Positions 49,544 through 59,600 of a stretch of 62,500 nucleotides of DNA are shown here, one piece after another. The notes under the pieces were generated by a model, which searched no databases, was not told the origin of the DNA, and saw only the letters and a program-made list of their open reading frames with translations. The first letter of the stretch is position 1. The number at the start of each line of letters is the position of its first letter. The DNA is taken from positions 1-62,500 of the forward strand of contig JAFVZB010000060.1 in NCBI GenBank assembly GCA_017508385.1, given 5' to 3'. The DNA is from Lentisphaeria bacterium (lineage in GTDB: Bacteria; Verrucomicrobiota; Lentisphaeria; Victivallales; Victivallaceae). Both the position numbers and the translations under genes were made by a program.

Positions 49544-51427
49544 ATGAAACGCAGAGGAACAACACGCAAAATATCATCTTCACAGCTCGATGGTTTGCTG
49601 AATGACAGCCGTTTCCGCATCGCCATGATAGGAGCCGTTTTTGCGGTCGGAATGCTGGTGTTGTGGGCGAGACTCTACTATATGCAGGTCATGGGCGGAG
49701 AAAAACATCTCGAGCAGGTGAGCAATCAGTCGCTGCGCCGCATCCGCATCCCCAATCTCAGAGGCAAAATATTGAGCAGCGACCGAGAGATACTTGCCGA
49801 CAACAAACTTGAGTTCGATCTGGTGTTTTATCCTCAGGAAATGAAACAGCGTCTCCGCCGTGATACCGTGCTTGCCATGTATAACAATGCCATAAAAGCG
49901 GCAAAGATGGTGGGTGTTGAGCGCAGCTTTACCACTAAGGAAATACTCAATCACCTCTACCGTCGTCCGGGAATTCCTTTTACGGTATTGAGAAATCTCG
50001 ATACCGCATCAGCTGCCCGGGCTTTTGAGTTTGCCAGAATGACTCCGGGATGCGATGTCGTTCCCCGCATGGTCAGAGTCTATCCGCAGGGACGCACAGC
50101 GTGCCACCTCATCGGATTTACCGGACTTGAAGAGCGTCAAAACGCTTCTGACAAAGAGGAGTTTTTCTATTATATTCCCGATACCGTCGGCAGAGAGGGT
50201 GTGGAAAAGGCTTGCGACGTGCTGCCCGATAAACCCGGAGCAGGTTTGCGCGGTTATCCCGGCTACTCTCTCATTCAGGTCGATAAGATGGGATATGCCA
50301 AAAATCATATCATCCACGAGATACCTCCGGTGCCGGGAGCGAATGTGATACTGACACTTGATATGAAAGCGCAGAGAACAGCCGAGAGAGTGCTTGCCGG
50401 ACACCGCGGAGCAATTGTTGTGCTGGATGCTTCCAACGGAGACGTACTGGCGGCGGCATCAGCTCCGGGATATGACTTGTCAAAATTTTCTCCGTCAGTT
50501 CCCCGCAAATATTACAGTTCACTGCGCAACGACCCTGATAATCCGCTGATAAACCGGGCTTTTTACGGAGTATATACTCCGGGGTCGATATTCAAACCGA
50601 TAGCTCTGCTTGCTCTGCTTTCAGAGGGAGTAAATGCCGAAAATATCATTGACTGCGACGGAGCAAGTCATATCGGCGACGCAAGGATACGCTGTGCCTC
50701 ATACCGCCGGGGAGGGCATGGAACGGTCAATAGTGTCGATGCCATAAACTGGTCATGCAACGATTATATGATCGAAAATGCGGTAAAGTTTCCGGCAGAC
50801 ACTCTTTTTGAAGCAGCATCCCGGGCGGGAATCGGCAGAAGAAGCGGTGTCGAGATCGCCGATGCACGCGGAGTGGCTCCGTCATTTGCCGAAAAACGCC
50901 GCCGCTACCGCTTCGGTTGGACGAAATATGATACAGCTCTGCTCTCCATCGGACAGGGGATAATTTCAATAACTCCGCTGCAGGCGGCGGTATTTTGTGC
51001 TGCACTCGCCAATGGCGGAAAAGTATATAAACCCCATCTGGTCAAAGAGATCGTTGATAATACCGGACTTGCTCTGCATAAACGGAAAGTCGAAGAGATA
51101 TCCACCCTCAAATCAACTCCTGAAGCCTTTGAAGTTGTAAAGAGGGGCATGTTTGAAGCAGTCAACTCCTCAAGCGGCTCGGGCAGACGGGCGAGAGTTG
51201 ACGGTTTGGAAATGTACGGCAAGACCGGTTCCGCCGAAATCGGCAGGCGCGGCAATCTCAAAATAATCGCCTGGTTCATCGCCTACACGCAGTACAAAGG
51301 CAGAACCTATGCTGTGGCGGCGATGGTCGAAGAGGGTACTTCAGGCGGTTCTCTTTGCGCGCCTATGGTGAAAAGATTTTTTGAAAACTACCTTTCTCCG
51401 CAGGAAAATGAACAACATGGCAGTTGA
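49544..51427 (+). CDS. mrdA: Penicillin-binding protein 2
   Basis: 627 residues. Membrane helix (about 29-48), pedestal domain with RIRIPNLRGKILSSDREIL, transpeptidase motifs: YTPGSIFKPIALLAL (SxxK), NWSCNDYM (SxN, here SCN) and MYGKTGSAEI (KTG). Crosslinks peptidoglycan during rod elongation, with RodA outside the window. Three bases after mreD. Normal length. Confidence 0.95.
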   Translation: MKRRGTTRKISSSQLDGLLNDSRFRIAMIGAVFAVGMLVLWARLYYMQVMGGEKHLEQVSNQSLRRIRIPNLRGKILSSDREILADNKLEFDLVFYPQEMKQRLRRDTVLAMYNNAIKAAKMVGVERSFTTKEILNHLYRRPGIPFTVLRNLDTASAARAFEFARMTPGCDVVPRMVRVYPQGRTACHLIGFTGLEERQNASDKEEFFYYIPDTVGREGVEKACDVLPDKPGAGLRGYPGYSLIQVDKMGYAKNHIIHEIPPVPGANVILTLDMKAQRTAERVLAGHRGAIVVLDASNGDVLAAASAPGYDLSKFSPSVPRKYYSSLRNDPDNPLINRAFYGVYTPGSIFKPIALLALLSEGVNAENIIDCDGASHIGDARIRCASYRRGGHGTVNSVDAINWSCNDYMIENAVKFPADTLFEAASRAGIGRRSGVEIADARGVAPSFAEKRRRYRFGWTKYDTALLSIGQGIISITPLQAAVFCAALANGGKVYKPHLVKEIVDNTGLALHKRKVEEISTLKSTPEAFEVVKRGMFEAVNSSSGSGRRARVDGLEMYGKTGSAEIGRRGNLKIIAWFIAYTQYKGRTYAVAAMVEEGTSGGSLCAPMVKRFFENYLSPQENEQHGS

Positions 51428-51451
51428 AAGAGCAGTTTTTTATGCTACATT
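51424..51451 (+). promoter_or_regulatory. Promoter of the purF-like operon
   Basis: TTGAAA (51424-51429) overlapping the PBP2 stop, 16-bp spacer, TACATT (51446-51451), about 52 bases before ATG 51504. Confidence 0.5.
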
Positions 51452-51503
51452 ATAACAAAGGTTTTTCAATACGTTTTCATAATACATACTTGAGGAATAT
51501 ATC

Positions 51504-52952
51504 ATGGGCGGATTTTTCGGAGTAGTTTCCAAAACTGATTGCGTTTGCGATCTCTATTACGGTACAGATTACCACTCCCACCTGGGAACCAAACGCGGCG
51601 GACTTGCCATACAGGATAAAGAGGGTAATTTTACCAGAAAGATCCATGATATATCCAATGCGCAGTTCCGTTCAAAGTTCGATAATGATATTCCGAAATT
51701 TGCCGGAGTTGCCGGAATAGGTTCGATCAGTGACGGCGAAGCCCAGCCGTTGATAATTTCCAGCAAATTCGGCTGCTTTGCCATCGTGACCGTCGGACGC
51801 ATCAACAATATCGATAAAATAGTTTCCAAAGCATTCGAGCTCGGACACAGTCATCTTTCGGAAAACGGCGATGGCGAACTCAACCCGACCGAAATCGTGG
51901 CGATGCTGGTCTGCACCAAAAAATCCATTCCCGAGGGAATCGAGTACGCTCAGAAAGTGATAGACGGCTCCTGCTCACTGCTTATACTCAGCGGGAAAAA
52001 AATCTATGCCGCCCGTGACCGTTACGGCAGAACTCCGGTGATACTGGGCAAAAAAGCCGACAACATGGCAGTCACTATGGAGACAACTGCGTTTCCCAAC
52101 CTCGACTACTCTATCGACCGTGAGCTGGGACCGGGAGAAGTTGTGGAAATTACCTGCGACGGAGCAGAGACTCTTGTCGCCCCCGGCAAAACCATGAAAC
52201 TCTGCAGTTTCTTCTGGGTCTATTACGGATATCCGTCAAGCATTTACGAGGGTGTCACCACCGAGGTCGCCCGGTACCGCAACGGAATTCTTCTTGCCGA
52301 AGATGACCGTGAAATGCTCAATTCGATCGACTCCATCTGCGGTATTCCCGACTCAGGAATCCCCCACGCCATCGGATACTCCATTGCCGCCGGAAAACCC
52401 TACCAGCGTGCATTTGTCAAATACACTCCCACCTGGCCTCGCAGTTTCATGCCGCAGAACCAGAAGCTGAGGGACCTTGTCGCAAGGATGAAACTTATTC
52501 CGATATGCGACCTCATCCGCGGCAAACGTCTGCTCTTCTGCGACGACTCGATCGTGCGCGGAACCCAGCTGAAAGATACGGTGAAACGCCTCTATGAGGA
52601 TGGAGTCAAAGAGGTGCACATGCGTTCAGCGTGTCCTCCGTTGGTGTTCGGATGCCCGTTCATCAACTTTTCACGCTCCCGCAGTGAGCTCGACCTTGCC
52701 ACCCGCAGGGCGATAGTCAAACTTGAGGGAACCGAAGATTTGAGCGACGAAGTGATCAGAGAGTACCTTGTTTACAACTCTCCCAAATACCTTGCCATGG
52801 TCGATGAGATACGCAAGAGCCTCAATCTGACCACTTTGAAGTTCCAGAGCCTTGAAAAGCTCATCGCCGCCATCGGACTTCCTGCCGAGAAGGTCTGCAC
52901 CTACTGCTGGAACGGCTGCGACGTCAAAGATGAAGAACCGCAGATATTTTAA
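51504..52952 (+). CDS. Amidophosphoribosyltransferase-like, no N-terminal Cys
   Basis: 482 residues, full PurF length. The N-terminus reads MGGFFGVVSKTDCV where class II glutamine amidotransferases start MCGI with Cys1 as nucleophile; here Gly occupies that place. The fold and the rest of the domain (SHLGTKRGGLAIQD, GVAGIGS) remain. PRPP loop RLLFCDDSIVRGTQLKD is intact, so PRPP transfer is plausible, possibly with ammonia or another amine. Cys in PPLVFGCPF and KVCTYCWNGCD could hold the PurF 4Fe-4S cluster. AGGA-type SD (TTGAGGAATATATC) precedes the ATG. speE follows 24 bp later. Homology certain, glutaminase activity doubtful. Confidence 0.85.
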   Translation: MGGFFGVVSKTDCVCDLYYGTDYHSHLGTKRGGLAIQDKEGNFTRKIHDISNAQFRSKFDNDIPKFAGVAGIGSISDGEAQPLIISSKFGCFAIVTVGRINNIDKIVSKAFELGHSHLSENGDGELNPTEIVAMLVCTKKSIPEGIEYAQKVIDGSCSLLILSGKKIYAARDRYGRTPVILGKKADNMAVTMETTAFPNLDYSIDRELGPGEVVEITCDGAETLVAPGKTMKLCSFFWVYYGYPSSIYEGVTTEVARYRNGILLAEDDREMLNSIDSICGIPDSGIPHAIGYSIAAGKPYQRAFVKYTPTWPRSFMPQNQKLRDLVARMKLIPICDLIRGKRLLFCDDSIVRGTQLKDTVKRLYEDGVKEVHMRSACPPLVFGCPFINFSRSRSELDLATRRAIVKLEGTEDLSDEVIREYLVYNSPKYLAMVDEIRKSLNLTTLKFQSLEKLIAAIGLPAEKVCTYCWNGCDVKDEEPQIF

Positions 52953-52976
52953 TTTCAATCATGGAGAGTCTGTGCA

Positions 52977-53819
52977 ATGTCTGACAGCGTATGGATTTCA
53001 GAAGTAGGCGGCGGTTACGGCAACACCATCGAGACCACCGGACACCTTTACAGCCACCGCAGTAAATATCAGCAGATAGATATCTACGAGACCCGCAAGC
53101 TCGGCAAACTTCTGATGCTTGACGGAATAATCCAGCTCACAAGTTACGATGAGTTCGTTTACCACGAGATGCTCGCCAATCTGCCGTTTTACGCATATAA
53201 AAACGGAACTCCCCGCCGTGCGCTGGTCATCGGCGGAGGCGACGGCGGAGTTTTGCGTGAGTTGTCACGTCATCCCGAACTTGAGGTGATAGATATCTGT
53301 GAAATCGATGCTGATGTTATCGAAGCGGCAAAAAAATATCTTCCGGAAACCTCATGCGGATATCTTGACAAGAGAGTTTCCATCCATATCGGAGACGGCA
53401 GCAAATTCATTGAAGAGAAGAAAAATTATTACGATATAGTCATTGTTGACTCGACCGACCCGGGCGGTCCCGGCGAGCCGCTCTTCAACGGGGAGTTCTA
53501 CACCGGCATCAAAGCTGCTCTGCGTGAGGGCGGAGTTGTCACCAGTCAGGGCGAGTCAGCGTTTCTGCTGCCCGATATCGTTGCCCGTCTCAACCGGATA
53601 ACGGGTAAGGTTTTCAAGTATTCCGGCTACGCCACGCTTCACGTTCCGACCTATCCCACCGGAGTCATCGGAGCCTGTGTCGCCAGCGATTTTGCCGAAG
53701 TGACCACTCCTGCCCGTGAGGTCGAGCCTGAGCTGCAGAAAGTTTTGCGTTACTACAACAGTGAAATACACACTGCCTGTTTTGTGCAGCCCAATTTTGT
53801 CAGAGCGTTGTTCAAATAA
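52977..53819 (+). CDS. speE: Spermidine synthase
   Basis: 280 residues. Aminopropyltransferase using decarboxylated SAM and putrescine. QQIDIYETRKLGKLLMLDG, VIGGGDGGVLRELSRH, ICEIDADVIEAAKK, IVDSTDPGGPGEPLF (catalytic Asp) and YPTGVIGACVAS are all as expected. speD is not in the window. Starts 24 bp behind the purF-like gene and is likely cotranscribed with it. Confidence 0.95.
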   Translation: MSDSVWISEVGGGYGNTIETTGHLYSHRSKYQQIDIYETRKLGKLLMLDGIIQLTSYDEFVYHEMLANLPFYAYKNGTPRRALVIGGGDGGVLRELSRHPELEVIDICEIDADVIEAAKKYLPETSCGYLDKRVSIHIGDGSKFIEEKKNYYDIVIVDSTDPGGPGEPLFNGEFYTGIKAALREGGVVTSQGESAFLLPDIVARLNRITGKVFKYSGYATLHVPTYPTGVIGACVASDFAEVTTPAREVEPELQKVLRYYNSEIHTACFVQPNFVRALFK

Positions 53820-53839
53820 ATTCAAGGAGATTTTTCTGT

Positions 53840-55588
53840 ATGCGGGGGATATTGTTTTCCATAATTTTCCTTTTTGTATTCTGCTCATTTGCCAAAGCTC
53901 CGGAAAATTATTCCGATTGGAACTTTACCGGTGATTTCTTTGTTTTCCACCGTGAAAAACTCACCCGTGACGATGCGGCAAAAGCTCAGTACGCAGGTAA
54001 ACTCGGCAATCTTGACGGCAAACGGCTTGCTTCTCTCGATGCTGCGCCTGACTTCAACAAGTTGTTCGGCTACACCCAAAGCGTTCCCGGACGCACGGCG
54101 GTGGTGGTCAATAAAATCAACGTGAAGAAAGACGGACGCATCCAGATAGGTGTCGGTGCCGACTGGCAGATCGCCGTTTTCATCGACGGCAAAAACGTCT
54201 TTGATACCCGCGAGATGGGCGGCAACGGAACAGCTCCGGCAAAGAAGAGCGACCACGCCGTTGATGTGGCAGTGAAAAAGGGAGAACACACAGTGGCTTT
54301 CTGGGTATCCGGCGGAGCTACCACCTGGACTGTCGGCGCAGGCAAAATTCCGTACACCCAAGTGATATATCCGGCTCCGGTGTTGAAGTATGGTCCATAC
54401 CTTGCCAACGTAAGTTCAGAGAGTGCCGTAATCTCACTGGTGACCGAAGCTCCCGTGCCAATGGGAATCGCCCTGCGCCGCCCGGGTGAGCGTGATTACC
54501 GCCAGTATTGGAGCAGTGACGGCTACCAGATAGCCCTGCACAAAAAGCTCCACCGCATAACTGTTGACGGCTTGAGTGCCGATACCGCTTACGAGTATAA
54601 ACTCATCACGCTTGAGCGTCCTGAAAACAAACTTGTTTTCATGGATGGCAATTACAAGCTCACCACAGCAAGCAAAACATTCAAGCCGTTCAAAGTCTTT
54701 GTGACCGGAGACTTGCAGTTCCTGCCTGAAAAGCAAAAGTCGATAATTGAAAAATATATGGCGACCAAACAGGCAAAGAGCTCACAGTTTTTCATTTCGC
54801 TCGGCGACTCATCAGGAGCGTTCTGGAATTTTGAAAAGAGCATGTTCGATGTGGTGCTCGATCCGGTCTTGGCGGCGAGTTGCAATGAAAAAAATATCCT
54901 CATGGTGCGGGGAAACCACGAGTTCCGCGGCAGTGAGACCCACCTTTTCGACGACCACTTTGCTCTCTCAAACGGCAGAAGTTACGGAGTGTATTGTTAC
55001 AACGATGTTGCGTTTATAATCCTCGATTGCGGAAACGGTCAGAAACGCTCGATGGCGAACACCCGTCATTACATGGCATACGATCTGCCCGGGCTGCTTC
55101 TGCGTGAACAGCGCAAGGTGCTGGCTCAGGAAGTTGCATCAGAAGCGTACAGAAAAGCAAAATACCGTGTGGTGCTGTCGCACTCTGCGATTTACGGAGT
55201 GGATGTTTCCGATGCGATTTCCAAGTACGCAAGGCAGATAATTTCCGGAATAATCGACGAAAAAGATATCCACCTCTGGCTGTCAGGACACATCCACCGT
55301 TACCGCAGAACCGTGCCGGGAAAGAGCGGCTTTTACGCTTTCTCAGCTCCCGGCAAGCGGGAGAACGTGCTTTGCGGCGGCAAATATAACTTTGTCACCA
55401 TGATAATCGACGGTCCAGGTGCTGCCATGCCGCACTCAGGACACACCGTTGAGTTTACAGCCAACGGCATCAACGTCGAGTCTTTCTTCGAGGATGGCAA
55501 AGTGTTCGACTCCTTCAAACTGGATAAAAACGGCAGATGTATCGGGTCATCCCCGTCAGAGATTTTGCAGTTTTACGGTGCAAAATGA
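53840..55588 (+). CDS. Exported metallophosphoesterase
   Basis: 582 residues with signal peptide RGILFSIIFLFVFCSFAKA. An N-terminal beta region (about 25-180, CBM- or PA14-like), an Fn3-like purple acid phosphatase N-domain (about 190-275) and a calcineurin-like domain (about 285-480): VFVTGDLQF (first Asp, Gln in place of His), SLGDSSG, VRGNHEF, VVLSHSAIYG, WLSGHIHRY. Loss of the His in GDxH occurs in some subfamilies. Periplasmic or surface phosphatase; substrate unknown. ATGA overlap with the transporter that follows. Confidence 0.85.
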   Translation: MRGILFSIIFLFVFCSFAKAPENYSDWNFTGDFFVFHREKLTRDDAAKAQYAGKLGNLDGKRLASLDAAPDFNKLFGYTQSVPGRTAVVVNKINVKKDGRIQIGVGADWQIAVFIDGKNVFDTREMGGNGTAPAKKSDHAVDVAVKKGEHTVAFWVSGGATTWTVGAGKIPYTQVIYPAPVLKYGPYLANVSSESAVISLVTEAPVPMGIALRRPGERDYRQYWSSDGYQIALHKKLHRITVDGLSADTAYEYKLITLERPENKLVFMDGNYKLTTASKTFKPFKVFVTGDLQFLPEKQKSIIEKYMATKQAKSSQFFISLGDSSGAFWNFEKSMFDVVLDPVLAASCNEKNILMVRGNHEFRGSETHLFDDHFALSNGRSYGVYCYNDVAFIILDCGNGQKRSMANTRHYMAYDLPGLLLREQRKVLAQEVASEAYRKAKYRVVLSHSAIYGVDVSDAISKYARQIISGIIDEKDIHLWLSGHIHRYRRTVPGKSGFYAFSAPGKRENVLCGGKYNFVTMIIDGPGAAMPHSGHTVEFTANGINVESFFEDGKVFDSFKLDKNGRCIGSSPSEILQFYGAK

Positions 55589-56499
55589 GTAAAAACACCT
55601 TGGTCGGAGCAGTCGCTCTGCTCGGTGCCGCTCTGATTTGGGGTTTGGCATTTTCGGCTCAGAAGACGGGAATGAAATACCTGACTCCTGAGCTTTTCAC
55701 CTCACTGCGCAGTTTTATCGGCGTTGCGGTGCTGTTTCCTGCGATTGCAGTTATCGGCAGAATAAAAAAGACACCGTTGCTTCCTGCGGATAAAAAACAG
55801 CGCAACCACCTGATTGCCGGGGGCATCTGGTGCGGAGTCGTGCTCTCATTTGCCAGCACCACCCAGCAGTACGGATTGATTTACTCCTCAGCGGGCAAAG
55901 CGGGGTTCATAACTTCACTCTACATCGTGTTCGTTCCGCTTGCCGGAGTGTTTTTCCGCCATAAGATATCATGTCTGCACTGGATTGCCGTGGTGCTTGC
56001 TCTGAGCGGCTCATGGCTTTTGTGCTCTCCCGGTACCGGGGATATCGGCAAAGGAGATATCTGGCTGCTCGCCTGCGCATTTTTGTTTACGGCGCACATT
56101 CTGGTCATCGGGCACTACGCTCCCGGGAGTGACTGCCTCAAACTCTCGTGCATTCAGTTTTTCACCGCCGGAGTGATTACCGGAGCAGCCGCGATCATCA
56201 AGCATGATACCCTCACTTGTGAGCTTTTGCACGACTGCCTTTTTGCTCTGCTCTACTGCGGAGTCTGTTCAAGCGGCATCGCCTTTACGCTTCAAATGAT
56301 AAGCCAGAAATACATCGCCGGAGCGACCGCATCCATCCTGATGAGTATGGAGTCTGTCTTTTCAGTTGTCGGCGGCTATATTTTCCTCGGTGAGCGTCTG
56401 GCAGGCAGAGAGCTTGCCGGCTGTCTGGTGATATTGCTCGCCGTGATATCAGCGCAGCTGAAAATCGGCGGAAACCCATCCGGCAAAGAGAGCGTTTGA
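55585..56499 (+). CDS. EamA/DMT-family transporter
   Basis: 304 residues from ATG 55585. Ten predicted helices in two EamA repeats: LGAALIWGLAFSAQKTG and CGVCSSGIAFTLQMISQKYI with LMSMESVFSVVGGYIFLGERL typical of RhaT/YdcZ-like exporters. Probably moves a small metabolite. Translationally coupled to the phosphoesterase, so it might import or export its product. No terminator is clear afterwards. Confidence 0.9.
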   Translation: MSKNTLVGAVALLGAALIWGLAFSAQKTGMKYLTPELFTSLRSFIGVAVLFPAIAVIGRIKKTPLLPADKKQRNHLIAGGIWCGVVLSFASTTQQYGLIYSSAGKAGFITSLYIVFVPLAGVFFRHKISCLHWIAVVLALSGSWLLCSPGTGDIGKGDIWLLACAFLFTAHILVIGHYAPGSDCLKLSCIQFFTAGVITGAAAIIKHDTLTCELLHDCLFALLYCGVCSSGIAFTLQMISQKYIAGATASILMSMESVFSVVGGYIFLGERLAGRELAGCLVILLAVISAQLKIGGNPSGKESV

Positions 56500-56569
56500 G
56501 CGCAGATATTCCGAAAAGCCGCTCCCTTGAAAAAACGTGATTTTACCCGTAAAAAAAGCACAAATCCCC

Positions 56570-56598
56570 TTGAAAAACAACAAATTGTGTGTCATATT
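56570..56598 (+). promoter_or_regulatory. Promoter of the giant repeat protein
   Basis: TTGAAA (56570-56575), 17-bp spacer, CATATT (56593-56598), with AAAAAGGG eight bases before ATG 56637. Confidence 0.5.
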
Positions 56599-56636
56599 AT
56601 TGCGTACAAATAAAATTTCAAAAAAGGGAATTTGAA

Positions 56637-59600
56637 ATGCTATACGAAATAACCAACGGCGTAGTCAGAAACGGAATAACACTCTATCGTGATAGTATGA
56701 CCATCTGGAGCGGCGGCGAAGCGAACAGCACTACCGTCAGCATGGGGAATATGTATATCTCAAGCGGCGGCATAGCGAACAGTACTACCTTAAATAACTT
56801 TGGGTTTATGGATATCAAAAGCGGCGGCGAAGCGAACAACACTACCGTCAATTCGTATGGGCGTATGTTTATCTTAAGCGGCGGCGTAGCGAACAACACT
56901 ACCGTCAATTCGAATGGGCGTATGATAATCAACAGCGGCGGCGTAGTGACAGAACTTTATTTGAAAGCCGGTGGAGCTCTCGGAGGATTTTCTTTTAATG
57001 AAGATAAGTATTTCGCAAAAATCAACGGTGTTGCAGAAATTTCTCATAACGTGTCAATAGTTTACAACAGTATGCTTGTTTCAAGCGGCGGCGAAGCGAA
57101 CAGTACTACCATCGATGGTGGGTCTATGTATATCTCAAGCGGCGGCATAGCGAACAGCACTACCGTAAATAGCTGGGGGTTTATGGATATCAACAGCGGC
57201 GGCGAAGCGAACAGCACTACCGTAAATAGCTGGGGGTTTATGGATATCAACAGCGGCGGCGAAGCGAACAGCACTACCGTAAATTCCGGTGGGTCTATGC
57301 ATATCTCGAGCGGCGGATTGGTGACAGAGCTTCATTTGAACGCCGGTGGAGTTCTCGGAGGATTTTCCTTTAATGAAGATAAGTATTTCGCCGAAATCAA
57401 CGGTGTTGCAGAAATTTCACACAACGTATCAATTGTTGACAGTCGTATGTTTATTACCAGCGGCGGTGTAGCGAACAACACTACCGTCAGCAGTGGGTCT
57501 ATGTATATCTCCAGCGGCGGCGTAACGAACAGCACTACCGTCAATTACTATGGGAGTATGAATATCTCCAGCGGCGGAGTTGCGAACCGCAATACCGTCA
57601 CTGGTGGGCACATGGACATCTTGAGTGGCGGAGTGGCTGACAGCACAACTGTAAATTCCGCCGGAGATATGTACATCTCGGGCGGCGGAACTGCAAATCG
57701 CACTACCGTAAATTCTTCCGGATATATGTCTGTTTTGAGCGGTGGAACAGCGAACAGCACAACCGTGAATTCTTCCGGATATATGTATGTTTTGAACGGT
57801 GGAACAGCGAACAGCACTACCGTGAATTCTTCCGGATATATATGTATCTCGAGCGGCGGACTCGCGAACAGCACTACCGTAAATTCCGTTGGTGCTGTGC
57901 ATATCTTGAGCGGTGGAACAGCGAATATAACTACTATCAAATCGAGTGGGCACATGCATGTCTCGGATGGCGGTGTCGCTGATGAAGTCATAATACGGGA
58001 AGGCGGCGGAATATATGTTGCCAGCGGCGGAACTGCAAGTGTTATAAATGACAATCCGTGGGGTGTGCGGCATTTGGTTTTCAGTGATTGCGGAGCTGAA
58101 GTCTCTTACATTGACCGTCTTACCGCCAAAGTTTACATTTCCAGCGGCGGAGTTATCACCAGTGCCGACACGCTTGATGGTTTTTCAGTCACCGATGGTG
58201 GTGATGTCGTTCTCCTCAGCGGCGGAATAGCGAATAACACTACCGTTAACAGCGGTGGAACTGTACACGTTTCCAGCGGCGGAGCGATGAACAGCACCAC
58301 GATGCAGAACGGTTGGATATGTGTATCCGACGGCGGAGCTGTAAGTAACACCTCCGTTTACGGTGGAATCCTGCATATTTCAGGTGACGGTGAGGCGAAC
58401 AGCACTACCGTTAACAGCGGAACTGTACACATTTACAGCGGCGGAGCGATGAACAGCACCACGATGCAGAGCGGTTGGATATGTGTTTCCGGCGGTGGAG
58501 CTGTAAGCAACACCTCCGTTGACGGTGGTATCCTGCATATTTCCGGCGGCGGACTTGCGAACAGCACTACCGTCAACAGCGGAACTGTACACATTTTCGA
58601 GGGCGGAACAGCGAACAGTATTTTGATGAAAGGCGGTTGGCTTTGTGTTTCATACGGCGGAACTGCAACGATCGTCAGAGATAATCCGTTTGGCGTGCTG
58701 CAAGGTACGGTTACTTCTGACTACGGAGCTGATGTCTCTTACATTGACCGCCTTACCGCCAAAGTTTACATTTCAAGCGGCGCAGATATCACCAGTGCCG
58801 ATACGCTTGATGACTTTTATGCCTGCGATTGCGATATCGTTGTGTTGAACGGCGGAAGAGTGACCGATATTACTCTTGATGAGTGGAATGCCAACATGAC
58901 CGTTTCTTCCGGAGCTGTTGCCGATACCATCACCGTCAACGGCGGCTGGCTGTGTGTCGGAAGCGGCGGAGTCGCTGAAAAAGTCACCAACCGCGGCAGA
59001 TTGTACGTTTCAAGCGGCGGTACGGCTACGGTTTATTATAATCCGTTCAGCTACGGAAGCGATATCACCTCAGAGTACGGTGCGACCGTTACTTATCTCG
59101 GCATTGAAAACAAAATCCACATTTACAGCGCAGGGCAGTCCATCAGCCGCACCGATGTTTTGAACGATTACGCTCTGAACTCTGGTCACTCCGCTGTGAT
59201 TTTGTCAGGAGGCACGGCAACCGGTATTACCGTGAAAAACGGCGGTGAACTCTACGTCTCAAGCGGAGGCAGTGTTTCCGGTTTCTCAGGAGTCTTTTCA
59301 GCGTTTTCAGGTGCTGTGGTCAACGGTGCAGTTCTCAGGCACGACTATATGGTCGGCAAAGTTTTCAGCTCAAATGTTATGCTTGTGGGGGGCGGTTTTG
59401 GATACAGTGAGTTTGACTCATATATGCTGCACACTCAAGTCCTTTCAGGTGGCTCAGTTTACATTTATGAGGAGAATATCTCTTTTGAAAATACCACTAT
59501 CCGCTCAGGCGGTATTATGAATGTGACCGGTTATGAAGAGATAAGCGGCTACTCTGGGGATGATCGTCCGATAAAGACAACATTTGACAAACTTGTCGTT

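Noticed and set aside
57429..58073. 214-codon minus-strand frame
   Set aside because: Shadow of the AIDA-type repeats; no start signal.
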